The notes under the pieces were generated by a model that did not search any database, was not told the origin of the DNA, and worked only from the letters and a program-made list of their open reading frames with translations. Positions 51,401 through 60,099 of a stretch of DNA of 64,000 bases are shown one piece after another. Each line of letters opens with the position of its first letter. Position 1 is the stretch's first letter. A program made the position numbers and the translations under genes. Source of the stretch: Mya arenaria (Eukaryota > Mollusca > Bivalvia > Myida > Myidae); NCBI RefSeq assembly GCF_026914265.1, contig NC_069130.1:5803682-5867681 (forward strand). The letters run 5' to 3'.

Positions 51401-54400
51401 GATTGATGAAGTCTTCATCAGTTCGGTACGTGTCCAAACTCACAAATCATCAAAATTAAAAATTGAAGCCTCATCACAATATACCACTTTAAGTTAATAC
51501 AGTATTCTGTTAAATCATCAGTATAACAATACACGTTTTATGTTGTTGCAGGCATCAAAGACGCTACAGAATTTGTTGTAGTCAAATCGTGTGTTAAAAT
51601 TAAGATGCTACTGAGAACACAAATACTTACCCACAACACTAGGTTTAAAAATACCATGGATCCTCGTAGTTTGATAAAAAAAGATATGCCAATTAAGTGA
51701 ATTAATTTAATTTTCGTCCGTTTTACATACATGTATCGTGCATGACAATTGTTTTTAAACTTTAAAATACAGTTTATTTTAAAGAAATGTCAACATAACC
51801 AAATAAAATTAGACGCAAAAGCGTTAAATATTGAAATCGACTTTTAAAACAGTTTAAAACGTCAAATGAACAAGTGTACAATACGGGGGAACTGTTTTTA
51901 GTTTGGCCCTCCTTATAATTTTTATCAACTGTTTTCATCATACTTTTGGTAAAACGGCTATAAAACAAAATGAGAAAAGGTACGTTTGAGCCAGTATGTG
52001 AAATTAAGTAAACGTGTCTTTAAATATTCCAACGCTTGTTTAGAAAGAACACAAAGTTTATACTAGACAGGACTACTAGAGAACTCTGTTTAAGCATAGG
52101 GTTAGGGTTAGGCTTAAGATGCTAATTTTGACATCAACATAAACAACTTTCATAGACTACAGTAGTATTGCTTTATACGTAAAAAAGAGAACTCATAGAC
52201 AAGTATACTAACCACTCATCATGCAAATGGCTCCTTTATTGTCGTCGCAATCTTCATCGTTTAGGCCAAGTCGGCTCCCAGTTTTCCAAATGTTAACACA
52301 GTCTTCATCGCCAGAATTATTGGGTTCCCCAGTTGCCCAAAATGCAGAGTTGCAACAAGACGTACCATCAAGCCATTGAAAACGACCTTCGTCAGAACGA
52401 TCCGACGCGCCGATCCATAAGTCATAGTCTGTACGTGTAATGCATTGTATATTTGTTAAATGGACATTCATATATACGTTAAAATAAGAGGGAGAAAAAT
52501 ATATTTTTTCACAAATCACATTGACACACATTTTAAACATATAGAAAGTACGAACCATGAACGGCAACACTTTCTTTGATTAGCTGCCAAACATCGCTGT
52601 GAGTAATTTTAGCAAGAGTAGCTCCAGAATGACTCGTACAGAAACTTCTAGCCTCATTCCAAGTGTAATCATTGGATGTGTGGTACTGATAACATAGACC
52701 ATGTCGATGGATGTCTATGCTGAACCCGGTAGGCCATACAGCTAAAAGAGAAAATATTTGTATTTGTATGAAGGTTGGTCGAAATGAGCCATTTTGATAA
52801 AATTAAGCAATAATTGAAAACATTGACCTTAACAATGAAGTATGATATCGATCAATAACAAATAGAACTGTCAGTCTAGGTGCCTCATATCACATGTTGT
52901 AACTACGTTTTACCAGAATATGTCATAACAGTTTTGAGCAGTTTTATTTTAAACATAATTCACACAGTAGACTTGTTCAAATTTTATCTCAATAGAAGAT
53001 GTAAGAAGATTTTTAATTTTACATATATTCATGAAACCATTTATCAAATATCAGAAAACGGTATTATATCAAATTTTAGTATATGTACTTTTAAGTAAAT
53101 TTACAATAATTACATTATGACAATTGTTCAGAACTTTGTTAAAACTAACAACGTTTTAAACGAAATCGTTGTCAACTTTTAAACATGCACTTTTTGGTGG
53201 TGTGCTTATATATTTTAATAAAACAAGTACAGCGGATCAGTAAGTGCAGATCTCAACTGTATCCATTTAACTTCAAGAGCAGTAACAATTTTAAAGTTAA
53301 AAGCGATGACTTTAACAAGAATTGTTAACTTTAACAATCCGCAACCTCTTTGGTAAGAGGCGGACACCTAAACTATTAAACCACTTTCAAACGAAAAAAC
53401 GTTTTAGTGTAAATAAGAGTGACGTTGATCTTTGTCCGACCGCTGACCATGAGCAATTCCAAATTAAATCGATCTCATTAAGGAACAATTGTTTAAATGA
53501 GTTCTAAGTACAAAATGTATTTTGGTTGTTCATTTTATTATCACTGCTGGCCTAATTGCGTGGTTACCGTTCTGACATGGGAATTAATACGGTACAGATG
53601 GTATGTACCAGGGAAGGTTTAAGCATTTAGCATTTAGGCACACTTTGGAAACGCAACTAAGAAGGTACGCTCCAGAATATAAACAATACATGGTTTTATA
53701 AGTTAAAAAAGGGCTTGAGGTCGTTGCCAAGGAAAACGTTTGCCGTTCAGTCCAAGTGCATTTTTCAAATTATTTATCAGAAATTGACATAAAAAGCAAA
53801 CTTAAACCATTTAAGTTGGGGCCCGTCTTATTCCGCTAGTGTGCACCCCTTTGTGGTGAAAACGTTTCACTTTTTAACCAACAGTTCGTAATTCGCCTGG
53901 TTTGTTAGGTCCTAATTTTATCCAATACAAAGCTGGTGCTTGTTATTACAGTTTTGCTGAACTAAATATCTATACATGTATTTGGAACTCTTTGTAGAGG
54001 TTAAACGTTCAAGCCAAGCGCATACCTGCTGTTATTCTCAGAAAAATCGACTACGCAATCGTATTTATTTTCAATATTTAACTTCGATACTGAAAAAGAT
54101 GTTTATTATTTAAATTGTTTGTCAAATGATCATTTCGTGTGTCACATACATGGTATAGACTGGACTTGCTGCACTTATTGACATGAAATGCGGTATATGG
54201 TTAATGAAAAATAGCCTTGTCATGCTGGCTAGTGGGTTCCTTTTAACTTTTTACACATGCACAACAATGGACGCTTCGTTACAAAACGAACTTTACACTA
54301 TGCTTCAATTTCAGACGTTTAACTTCAAATTGAAGAAGAAAGTGTAAAACTTTGTCCAGAAGGAAAAAAAAACATCCGTTCAGTTCAGGGTAAAGAGAGG

Positions 54401-54809
54401 TTTGAAAAGGGGTGGTTTTTTTTCTCAATTGGGTTTTATTTAGATCAAACTCTTATATGCGCACGGGTTAACAACTAACTGCGTTTGTTTCCTGCAGCAC
54501 AATAACATTTCGAGATCATAGGCATGCACAAGAATCAGACGAACAATATTGTAACGTCTGAAGTTTGGACAACCAATAGTTTGGCGATTCCACTAATACG
54601 ATCAATAGCACTTCGACCATTAAGGAAATAAATCGACGGATACTTTGAAAAATACTGCAAAGCCTTTTGTTCTAACGTAAGTTTAACAATTTAAATATTA
54701 CATATAGATATTAAACAAAATAAAAATACAAGACTTTATTTCATTTTAACATACCAGAACTGTAAATGAGATTCCATAGTCCAAAACTTAGAATTAATGT
54801 TAAAACCAT
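36212..54809 (-). CDS. Copy A: secreted C-type lectin / FN3-like repeat giant protein (23 coding exons)
   Basis: Predicted extracellular modular protein of about 3,400 residues. In order it has a signal peptide, one C-type lectin domain, a TNFR-like and an EGF-like Cys-rich module, an unassigned module, then a stalk of at least 17 FN3-like repeats. Repeat borders show D-x-S/T-P-P-x-x-G and repeat cores show W-x-G-F-x-D-x-E-S-G-I. Every intron begins GT and ends AG and all exon phases join. The start is the ATG of a short hydrophobic exon that is conserved in three copies. N-x-S/T sequons are frequent and no membrane segment or GPI-type tail precedes the stop. Two exons break frame relative to copy B: E6 is 1 nt shorter and E8 is 1 nt longer. 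So the copy may be a pseudogene, or the assembly may be wrong there. Family recognition is good; the ligand and physiological role are unknown. Confidence 0.8.
36784..37371 (-). CDS. Copy A E22: FN3-like repeats near the C-terminus
   Basis: 588 nt, phase 1-1. It contains L-E-W-S-G-R-T-D-K-L-Y-I as a degenerate core and M-Y-T-C-S-V-R-G-I-D as the late strand. Almost identical to copy B. Confidence 0.8.
37630..37966 (-). CDS. Copy A E21: FN3-like repeat
   Basis: 337 nt, phase 0 in and 1 out. Border V-V-D-R-T-G-P and core I-S-W-S-A-M-D-N-E-S-G-L. Confidence 0.8.
38091..39013 (-). CDS. Copy A E20: FN3-like repeats
   Basis: 923 nt, phase 1 in and 0 out. Core S-W-T-G-F-V-D-H-Y-S-G-I and borders D-T-D-N-P-I-H-G and I-D-T-T-P-P-A-G. 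Two extra codons (I-L-V-A-V against I-A-V) relative to copy B, frame kept. Confidence 0.8.
39206..40821 (-). CDS. Copy A E19: largest stalk exon, four FN3-like repeats with a six-Cys insert
   Basis: 1,616 nt, phase 2 in and 1 out. Cores H-W-I-G-F-E-D-P-E-S-G-I and S-W-Y-G-F-T-D-E-E-S. Borders I-D-D-T-P-P, I-D-A-S-P-P and V-D-H-T-P-P. A cluster of six cysteines (about 39738-39830) interrupts the repeats. About 17 nucleotide differences from copy B. Confidence 0.85.
41372..41555 (-). CDS. Copy A E18: FN3-like half repeat
   Basis: 184 nt, phase 1 in and 2 out. Y-Y-C-N-V-M-A-C-N-R-A-G-L-C-S then border L-D-K-S-P-P-I-P-G-K-V. Completes the repeat begun in E17. Confidence 0.75.
41665..41821 (-). 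CDS. Copy A E17: FN3-like half repeat
   Basis: 157 nt, phase 0 in and 1 out. Core motif Q-W-K-D-F-F-D-H-H-S-D-I ends at V-G-L-Q-T before an A/GTAAGA donor. Confidence 0.75.
42286..42387 (-). CDS. Copy A E16: short stalk exon
   Basis: 34 codons, phase 0-0, A-I-N-R-A-G-L-S-S through the border V-D-R-T-P-P-E-G-G to G-M-T-D. Donor GAT/GTAACA chosen because it joins E17 in frame. Confidence 0.7.
42509..42828 (-). CDS. Copy A E15: FN3-like repeat exon, intact form
   Basis: 320 nt, phase 1 in and 0 out. Border motif V-I-D-R-S-P-P-A-I-G and core F-T-D-Y-E-S-G-I-D-G-F. This is the undamaged version of the exon that is 4 nt shorter in copy B. Confidence 0.8.
43043..43165 (-). CDS. Copy A E14: short stalk exon
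   Basis: 41 codons, phase 1-1, opening S-Q-S-Q-N-N-G-S and closing F-F-V-T-V-T. It completes the repeat begun in E13. Confidence 0.7.
43256..43763 (-). CDS. Copy A E13: FN3-like repeat exon
   Basis: 169 codons, phase 0 in and 1 out. Border motif I-D-D-A-P-P-S-H-G and core S-W-T-G-F-T-D. Ends T-V-D-I-G at the common phase 1 intron position of the repeats. Confidence 0.8.
43779..43830. repeat. Short tandem duplication in copy A intron 12
   Basis: ATGCTGATTACATTGGCCGG occurs twice in a row; copy B has it once. It sits just upstream of the E13 acceptor on the coding strand. Confidence 0.8.
43905..44093 (-). CDS. Copy A E12: stalk exon
   Basis: 63 codons, phase 0-0, from V-K-E-V-V-D-I-P to I-Q-Q. 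It contains the strand pair F-C-I-Q-A-F-S-Y-V-G-L-H-S seen at the end of these repeats. Confidence 0.75.
44580..45925 (-). CDS. Copy A E11: FN3-like repeats
   Basis: 448 codons, open. Borders at K-Y-P-P-G-A-G, P-E-K-P-A-I and D-V-H-P-P-F-G-V. The exon spans about four repeats and is the second longest of the gene. Only a few residue differences from copy B. Confidence 0.8.
46038..47030 (-). CDS. Copy A E10: FN3-like repeats
   Basis: 331 codons, open. It shows the core motif N-W-H-G-F-I-D-H-E-S-G-I-K-K-Y and two border motifs (T-R-D-T-S-K-P and I-D-E-T-P-P-Y). Intron after Q-F-G, phase 1. Confidence 0.8.
47031..47374 (-). other. Copy A intron 9, locally diverged patch
   Basis: Counterpart of 18103-18446. 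Differences from B cluster at 47140-47300, within otherwise near-identical flanks. Confidence 0.45.
47375..47609 (-). CDS. Copy A E9: Cys cluster plus FN3-like repeat end
   Basis: 78 codons, phase 0 in and 1 out. It opens S-D-C-G-N-E-S-A-T-C-Y-C-P and closes with the border motif V-D-D-S-P-P-E-K-G. Confidence 0.7.
47700..48886 (-). CDS. Copy A E8: FN3-like stalk exon, apparent 1-nt insertion
   Basis: 1,187 nt against 1,186 nt in copy B. The 5' part reads to about 48400 (I-D-D-P-P-R-P-Y-E-K-T-R border motif). One extra base near 48415 then shifts the frame, and the 3' part is open in the neighbouring frame (V-F-I-D-R-T-I-P-N border). The donor is taken as CTT/GTAACG because only that one joins E9 in frame. 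Confidence 0.65.
49003..49135 (-). CDS. Copy A E7: start of stalk
   Basis: 133 nt, phase 1 in and phase 2 out. It ends in G-G/S-Y-A-L-R-D-G-E before a GAGAG/GTAAGA-type donor. No domain recognised by itself; it links E6 to the first FN3-like segment. Confidence 0.65.
49657..49931 (-). CDS. Copy A E6: unassigned module, apparent 1-nt frameshift
   Basis: 275 nt against 276 nt in copy B. The reading frame starts like B (N-N-K-A-S-I-E-T-C-A-M) but a cluster of changes near 49855-49870 removes one base. The frame then runs to a stop within about 40 codons, although the rest of the exon still matches B in the old frame. Confidence 0.6.
50234..50359 (-). CDS. Copy A E5: EGF-like module
   Basis: 42 codons, phase 1-1, acceptor CAG/GTATG. 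It contains the EGF hallmark C-x-C-x-x-G-F (C-H-C-S-A-G-F) after C-W-P-G-K-C. Confidence 0.75.
50572..50694 (-). CDS. Copy A E4: Cys-rich module, TNFR-like
   Basis: 41 codons, phase 1-1, starting E-C-K-T-Y-D-H-C and ending T-M-C-E. Six cysteines in spacing reminiscent of a TNFR cysteine-rich repeat. The sequence G-D-N-V-Y-F-K-R-T-H-S is almost fixed across copies. Confidence 0.75.
50806..51035. repeat. Interspersed repeat in copy A intron 3
   Basis: Second copy of the family at 20430-20720. Not present at the same place in copy B, so it inserted independently. Confidence 0.55.
51036..52212 (-). other. Rest of copy A intron 3
   Basis: No exon or strong repeat recognised. Unlike the B/C pair, this intron does not align readily with intron 3 of B or C. 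Confidence 0.4.
52213..52428 (-). CDS. Copy A E3: C-terminal half of C-type lectin domain (EPN type)
   Basis: 72 codons, phase 1-1. Order of motifs: W-I-G-A, W-L-D-G-T, G-E-P-N-N, E-D-C-V-N-I-W, L-N-D, C, G-A-I-C. Glu-Pro-Asn plus Asn-Asp is the calcium site 2 set that in known lectins favours mannose-type sugars. That is a family inference. Confidence 0.85.
52556..52741 (-). CDS. Copy A E2: N-terminal half of C-type lectin domain
   Basis: 62 codons, phase 1 in and phase 1 out. It carries the W-N-E-A-R-S-F-C block typical of the first lectin helix. In copies B and C the exon opens A-V-C-P-T-G-F. Here the first Cys codon is TGG (Trp), so the partner Cys in G-L-C-Y-Q is left unpaired. Confidence 0.8.
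52742..54754 (-). other. Copy A intron 1
   Basis: 2.0 kb with no supported exon and no clear match to intron 1 of B or C. Confidence 0.4.
54755..54809 (-). CDS. Copy A E1: signal-peptide exon
   Basis: Reads MVLTLILSFGLWNLIYSS and ends in phase 1 at a G/GTATGT donor. It has a hydrophobic core with small residues at the end, as in a secretory signal. The 55-nt length is identical in all three copies. Confidence 0.8.
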
Positions 54810-54900
54810 TGTCCTTCAAATGCAAATGCATTTGAATTATGAGCTAGTAATGCTATACCTTCAGTATTTAATGTTTGAACGTGTCACAATAAAATATTAA
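54810..54900 (-). promoter_or_regulatory. Conserved block upstream of copy A signal exon
   Basis: GCATTTGAATTATGAGCTAGTAATGCTATA on the plus strand, given here as two parts: GCATTTGAATTATGAGC then TAGTAATGCTATA. The first part is shared with copies B and C. An octamer-like ATGCAAAT overlaps its edge in A. Confidence 0.35.
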
Positions 54901-55203
54901 ATTAATATTTAAGTGTGTTTGAACTTGTTATCTATCCCTACGCAATAGTTTAACTTTCGGCGACATTAATCGAACCGAATATATTTTGACATTTTCAAAA
55001 GCCCTTCAAAATATCAATCAGATAACTGAATACTTCTCAATCATTAGTTTTATTTTGTCGTATACTACTCAAGTATATACAAATACGTTGATTCGTAAAT
55101 TGCCTTTAAGAAAAAATCCTAACATAATTACAATTTCGCGTCTTATGATAGGTACTGCACGCACTGCGCGTTTGTTGTGTTTAAATTTAATGACTCGGCT
55201 AGT

Positions 55204-55572
<369 letters not shown>

Positions 55573-56400
55573 AAAGTCATTTCTGTTGATAAACCACAAT
55601 AACTTCCCCTTTATACTGATATGTGTTCATGCTGTTCGAATTGAATGAAAAAGTAGAAGCCACAAATGCTGCTTGTCGTTTCAGACTAATGTTTTCGTTT
55701 TCTTAATCAGAAATTGTTTGTAAATAACAGTTATCGTCACTGCACTGAAATATTAATTCTGATATTTTTTTTACATTACGGTTCCCGTGATGCTTAAAGT
55801 GATACTCTTATTCAAAATCAATGCATAAACATGCATAACAAACATACATTTTGAGTGATACACATTATACTTCATCCCAAATAATGCATTTATGGAAAAT
55901 GTTAATTACTGATAACAAGATTGAAACCGTGTATTTTATAAAGGCTGGAAACGCCAAAAATATTAAATGATTGGTGAATGCTAAAAGATTTACTGTGATC
56001 TACTATCGTCTCATAAGGTAGAAATATCGTATTTTCTGCACCTTTCTTTCAAATTAAACTCAGTATCCTTCATAATAACCATTGTTTTCGACACTAACTC
56101 CATTTTGGTATATGAAAACATTTGTATTAATTGTGGTAAATCTTATTTGGGAGAAATAGTGCATCTTTAATAAAATAAATTGTCGTTACGATGTGCATTC
56201 TGCAGAATTGAAAATGATTATATTCTTGTGCGATTTTCCAATTAACGCCAATTAAGTTCACATTTTTGTTATTTTTTAGCATTTAAGATACAGAAAAAAT
56301 GTTGAATTTCGGTGTAAGATAAAGAAATATTTCATTTTTCGATCACAGATTATTATATTTCAACTCGTCGCTGTCAATCGAAACACCTCTACTCGGCTAA
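55573..56400. other. Upstream of copy A, no gene seen
   Basis: AT-rich. A short stretch near 55855-55990 (ACATTTTGAGTGATAC, ATAATGCATTTATGGAAAAT) resembles, in the other orientation, intron 4 of copy B near 21950-22030. Confidence 0.4.
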
Positions 56401-56404
56401 TTTC

Positions 56405-56860
56405 CAACGTAAAGGTCACAGACTTTTAAAAGACTCCCTTTATATTCTATAGACAATCGACCTATTTGCACGCGAAATAACACAGGTGTATAGTGCTTCG
56501 ATCAAGACCCCAACACCATATATGGGGAGAAAGTTCCACATGTGTACTAAAGTTAAAACAACTTAAGAACAATATAATAAAAATTAGTTGAACGTAACCA
56601 CTGGTTTATTCGATAAAGTGACCAAATTCGGTGGAGGCGTACAAACGGTGAAAATGTAAAGAAACATTCGATCAAATAGATCCAGCATGTTCAGCATGTT
56701 TTTGAAATCACAAACTATAAAGCTTTAAAACCTATAAATATGGAAACTAGCCAATGCTATAATTATGATTTCAGTCACTGTCATGATTATGTCAATTAAA
56801 AGAAATAAGGCTTTCAACATTGAGTAGGCACTTCCGAATTGGTGTAATTCGCCCTTATAA
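56405..56860. repeat. Interspersed repeat, first of a pair
   Basis: TTCTATAGACAATCGACCTA, then GTTCCACATGTGTACTAAAG, then TTAGTTGAACGTAACCACTG recur in order at 57298-57590. GAGTAGGCACTTCCGAATTG at about 56821 matches the end of the second copy. Confidence 0.6.
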
Positions 56861-57297
56861 ATAAACCTTTATTTTTCGTCTTCATAAAAATTCATAATTT
56901 TCATGTGTAAATTATTGCCGAGCAAAGCAAAACATGAGTTATATTGCAAAAACGGAAGATTTTAGAACACTTTGGAAATATCCAGCCAAACAGTAAAAAT
57001 ATTTTTTTGTTCATATTTACACATAAAATCACTTTTACTTGTATGACTTAACAGAATTGAGACATTTATTGATTGAAATAAAAAAAGGTCATCAAAACAC
57101 ATGATTTTACATTAGATAATGCAAGAAAGTACTACAGTCCAAGATGACCTCTATAGTTTTGACCGAGAGAAAAATCACTAATTTTCATATTTAAACTCTG
57201 GAACCGGTTTTTAATGTCACAGTGTATAGTTGAGAGGCAAAAAAGGTAAAACAACGTATATTTCAGTAGTTTTGGGTAACCCCAGATTGATCCTTAA

Positions 57298-57590
57298 AGG
57301 TCACACACTACAAATTAAATTCCCTATATATTCTATAGACAATTGACTAATTTGCACTCGAATCTTCACGAGCACCTACACAATATATTTGTGTGGAGGA
57401 AGGTCCACATGTGTACTTAAGTTCAAACAACGTTAAAAATGTAACGTTTCTTATAAGAATAATACAGTTAGTTGAACGTAACCACTGTTTATTCGATTGT
57501 GTGACCAAATGACCAAATCCGGTGGGGGCGTACCAACAATGAGTAGGCCTGCACTTCCGAATTGGTGTATATTGCCCTAAACAACCTCGG
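57298..57590. repeat. Interspersed repeat, second of a pair
   Basis: Same order of blocks as 56405-56860, roughly 80% alike by eye, in the same orientation about 0.9 kb away. This copy is more compact, with the GAGTAGG...CACTTCCGAATTGG block directly attached. Confidence 0.6.
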
Positions 57591-57653
57591 ATGTAAACCG
57601 GCAAATAAGTTTATATTTAACTGATTTTTAGATTTCACTAATGATTTGATGAA

Positions 57654-57860
57654 CTTACCTTTACTGTTTGTAATGTTGCTCCATGCTGTGAATGTTGTAG
57701 ATACTAATTAAGACCAGGTTTTATCGTCTGGCGATCCAACCAAGTTGCACGGTCCACAAGTACCGTCTTTGTACACTAAATACCGCAGCAATTGATTACC
57801 TGATAACCACTTATTGTTCAACTTGCAAAAGTACCAAGCTTGATACATAAAAAAAAACAA
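57654..57860 (-). other. Possible unassigned exon
   Basis: A minus-strand open stretch carries W-Y-F-C-K-L-N-N-K-W-L-S-G-N-Q and Y-K-D-G-T-C-G-P-C-N-L. It ends at a TAA (57708), and a consensus AAAG/GTAAGT donor lies about 50 nt further on. Cys/Trp content is gene-like but no family is recognised and no partner exon was found. Confidence 0.25.
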
Positions 57861-58235
57861 AATAAATATATAATATTTTCTAAAATAAACCCACAACAAC
57901 AGCAAAGTAGTATTCAAACAATGATTTTGAAAACAGACGAATTTTATAATTATATATATAAAGGAATATGCATTTAGGTACAAATAATTCTTAAGGCATT
58001 TGGCAAATATAACCCGCAGATAATGTTTCGTTCTCTGTAGATAATGAATAGGAGCTGTCATAAGACAGCGCTTTCGACTATAAACCACTTTGTCTAAATG
58101 AATACAATATTGATGTAATGCCTGTCAAAAGCAATAATGCAAAAAAAAAAGATGAACAAGAAACGCCTAAATGCGACAAAACAAGGTTTTCAATGATTGA
58201 CAGAAGAATTTCAGCCTTCGTAATGAGATTCAGTT

Positions 58236-59270
58236 TAAACGTTTTTCTACTATTTTAGTAACAGTGACCTTGACCTTGACCCTTGGGGCCTAACTTAAGT
58301 TATTCAGTACAATACTTTTGTGAAAAAAATACAAAAACAAGTTCAGTAGCAAAATGATTTAACATAAAATCGAAGGACTGAAAGCTTAGTAGAGTCAGCC
58401 AAAGAAGGTTTCAAAGATAACATGAATTTGCAACTTTTCATAAAATTAAAGGACTGAAAGCTTAGTTATGTAAGAATGCTATATTCAACCCTTTATTTTG
58501 TTTAAAGAATTCATCTTCAAAAACTAGAAGGTAAGTACTCTTTAAAGTATTACCTTTATATCCACGGTTTAAATAAGATCCAAGTAATTCATTGAGTCTA
58601 CAAACCGTTTTTCTATTTTTGGTAACAGTGATCTTGACCCAAGGGGACAAAAAAGCAATCCAATGAAAGGTCTCCAGAATCTCTTCCTACATACCAAATT
58701 CGGTCGCAATATGTCAACCCTAACCTATGTAATTCAGTACCAAACGGTTATCTATTTTTAGTAGTAGTGACCGTGACCCTAACACATTGCAATGAAAGGT
58801 ATCCATAAACTCTTTAAACACAAAGTTTGGTCGCAATATGTCAACCCTAACTTTAGTTATTCAGTACCAACGTTTCTAGTTTTAGTAACAGTGATCTTGG
58901 CCCCAAACACAATCCTATGAAAGGTCTCCATAAACTCTTCCTATATACTCTACTAAATATATTCAGTGTTAGCCATTTTCTTTATTTCAGTAACAGTGAC
59001 CTTGACCATATCTCTCGGAGCGCCAAACACAATCCCCTGAAGAGTCTCTATAACTCTTCCTAAATACAAAGTGTGGTCACAATATGTCAACCCTAACTAA
59101 AAATATTCAGTACCAACAAGTTTTCTTTTTTAGTAACAGTGACCTTGACCTTGATCCTAGAGCCCCCAAAGCAATCATCTGAAAGGTCTTCATTAACTCT
59201 TTCTAATACCAAGTGAGGTCACGATATTTCAAATCTAACTAAAGTTATTCAATACCACAGGTGAATTTGA
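58236..59270. repeat. Tandem satellite of about 120-145 bp, six degenerate units
   Basis: Units carry TTTTAGTAACAGTGACCTTG, then CAATCCAATGAAAGGTCTCC, then GGTCGCAATATGTCAACCCT, then TTATTCAGTACCAA in order. The first unit is interrupted by two copies of AAGGACTGAAAGCTTAG-like sequence. GTGACCTTGACC repeats of this type are common in bivalve genomes. Confidence 0.7.
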
Positions 59271-59339
59271 CGCCCCCTTATGCTGGCCCTCCCCAGGAAC
59301 GGCGTACGTCATTATACTGATCAGATATTATTTTTGAGC

Positions 59340-59580
59340 AATAAAAAAAGAATTAAAAAAGTAATTAAAGGGCCATAATTTGCATTTATGGTCAATATCT
59401 AACCTAATTGGGTAATGGCCGTTGCCAACTGTGTGAAGTATGAAGTAAACTGAATGAATGTATCGGAGTTATAAGTGAAAATGCGAATTTGCCCTCAACC
59501 ATAAACCGAACACCGACGCCGAGGCGAGTAGTAAAGCCCTTCTTTTTCGAATAGTCGAGCTTAAAATTCACCGATACAGC
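59340..59580. repeat. Interspersed repeat next to the satellite
   Basis: AGGGCCATAATTTGCAT, GGCCGTTGCCAACTGTGTGA, ATCGGAGTTATAAGTG and CGACGCCGAGGCGAGT have the look of a widespread bivalve repeat. A 60-codon minus ORF within it is not supported as a gene. Confidence 0.4.
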
Positions 59581-60099
59581 AAACATTGATTAAGTGTGAC
59601 ACTAATTTTTTGAAAAGTATACTCTGAGGAACGTAAAAAAAACCGACCGAGAACTGGTACAGTAAGCAAATTATTATCACAACCTCTGTGTCTGGCATTG
59701 ATCATAATCAACTTGTTTGTCAAAAATCAGACTAAATGGTAAATAGTCTGTAAAAACGCATAACCTTATTTATCAAAAAGCTCAAAGACAAAGAGCATAC
59801 TATATCATCGTATTCTTTGAACCAATGCATTTTGTATGTTCCTAGACGGAAATGCATATTTGTGTGCCAAATCTCACTTGGAAGTAAGACTCTTCATCTT
59901 GAAGTTATTATCTTTACCTGGTGTGTCAAAATCGTCCGGATAAGGTGGATCAAAGTTCATGCAACCAGCTGAAACGATATCACTATCAGTGTGTATACCA
60001 CGTGATAAATTACGTCATAAATGTTAGAAAAATTAAAAAAAGAGAAATAATCTTTGACCAATGCATCCTTTGTCAGGTATACCAGGTTGTTGTCGTTTG

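Noticed and set aside
52095-52120. Telomere-like GGGTTAGGGTTAGG
   Set aside because: Only two units here (and one and a half near 31680); too short for an interstitial telomere tract.
59404-59586. 60-codon minus ORF beside the satellite
   Set aside because: Falls inside what looks like a common interspersed repeat; no domain.
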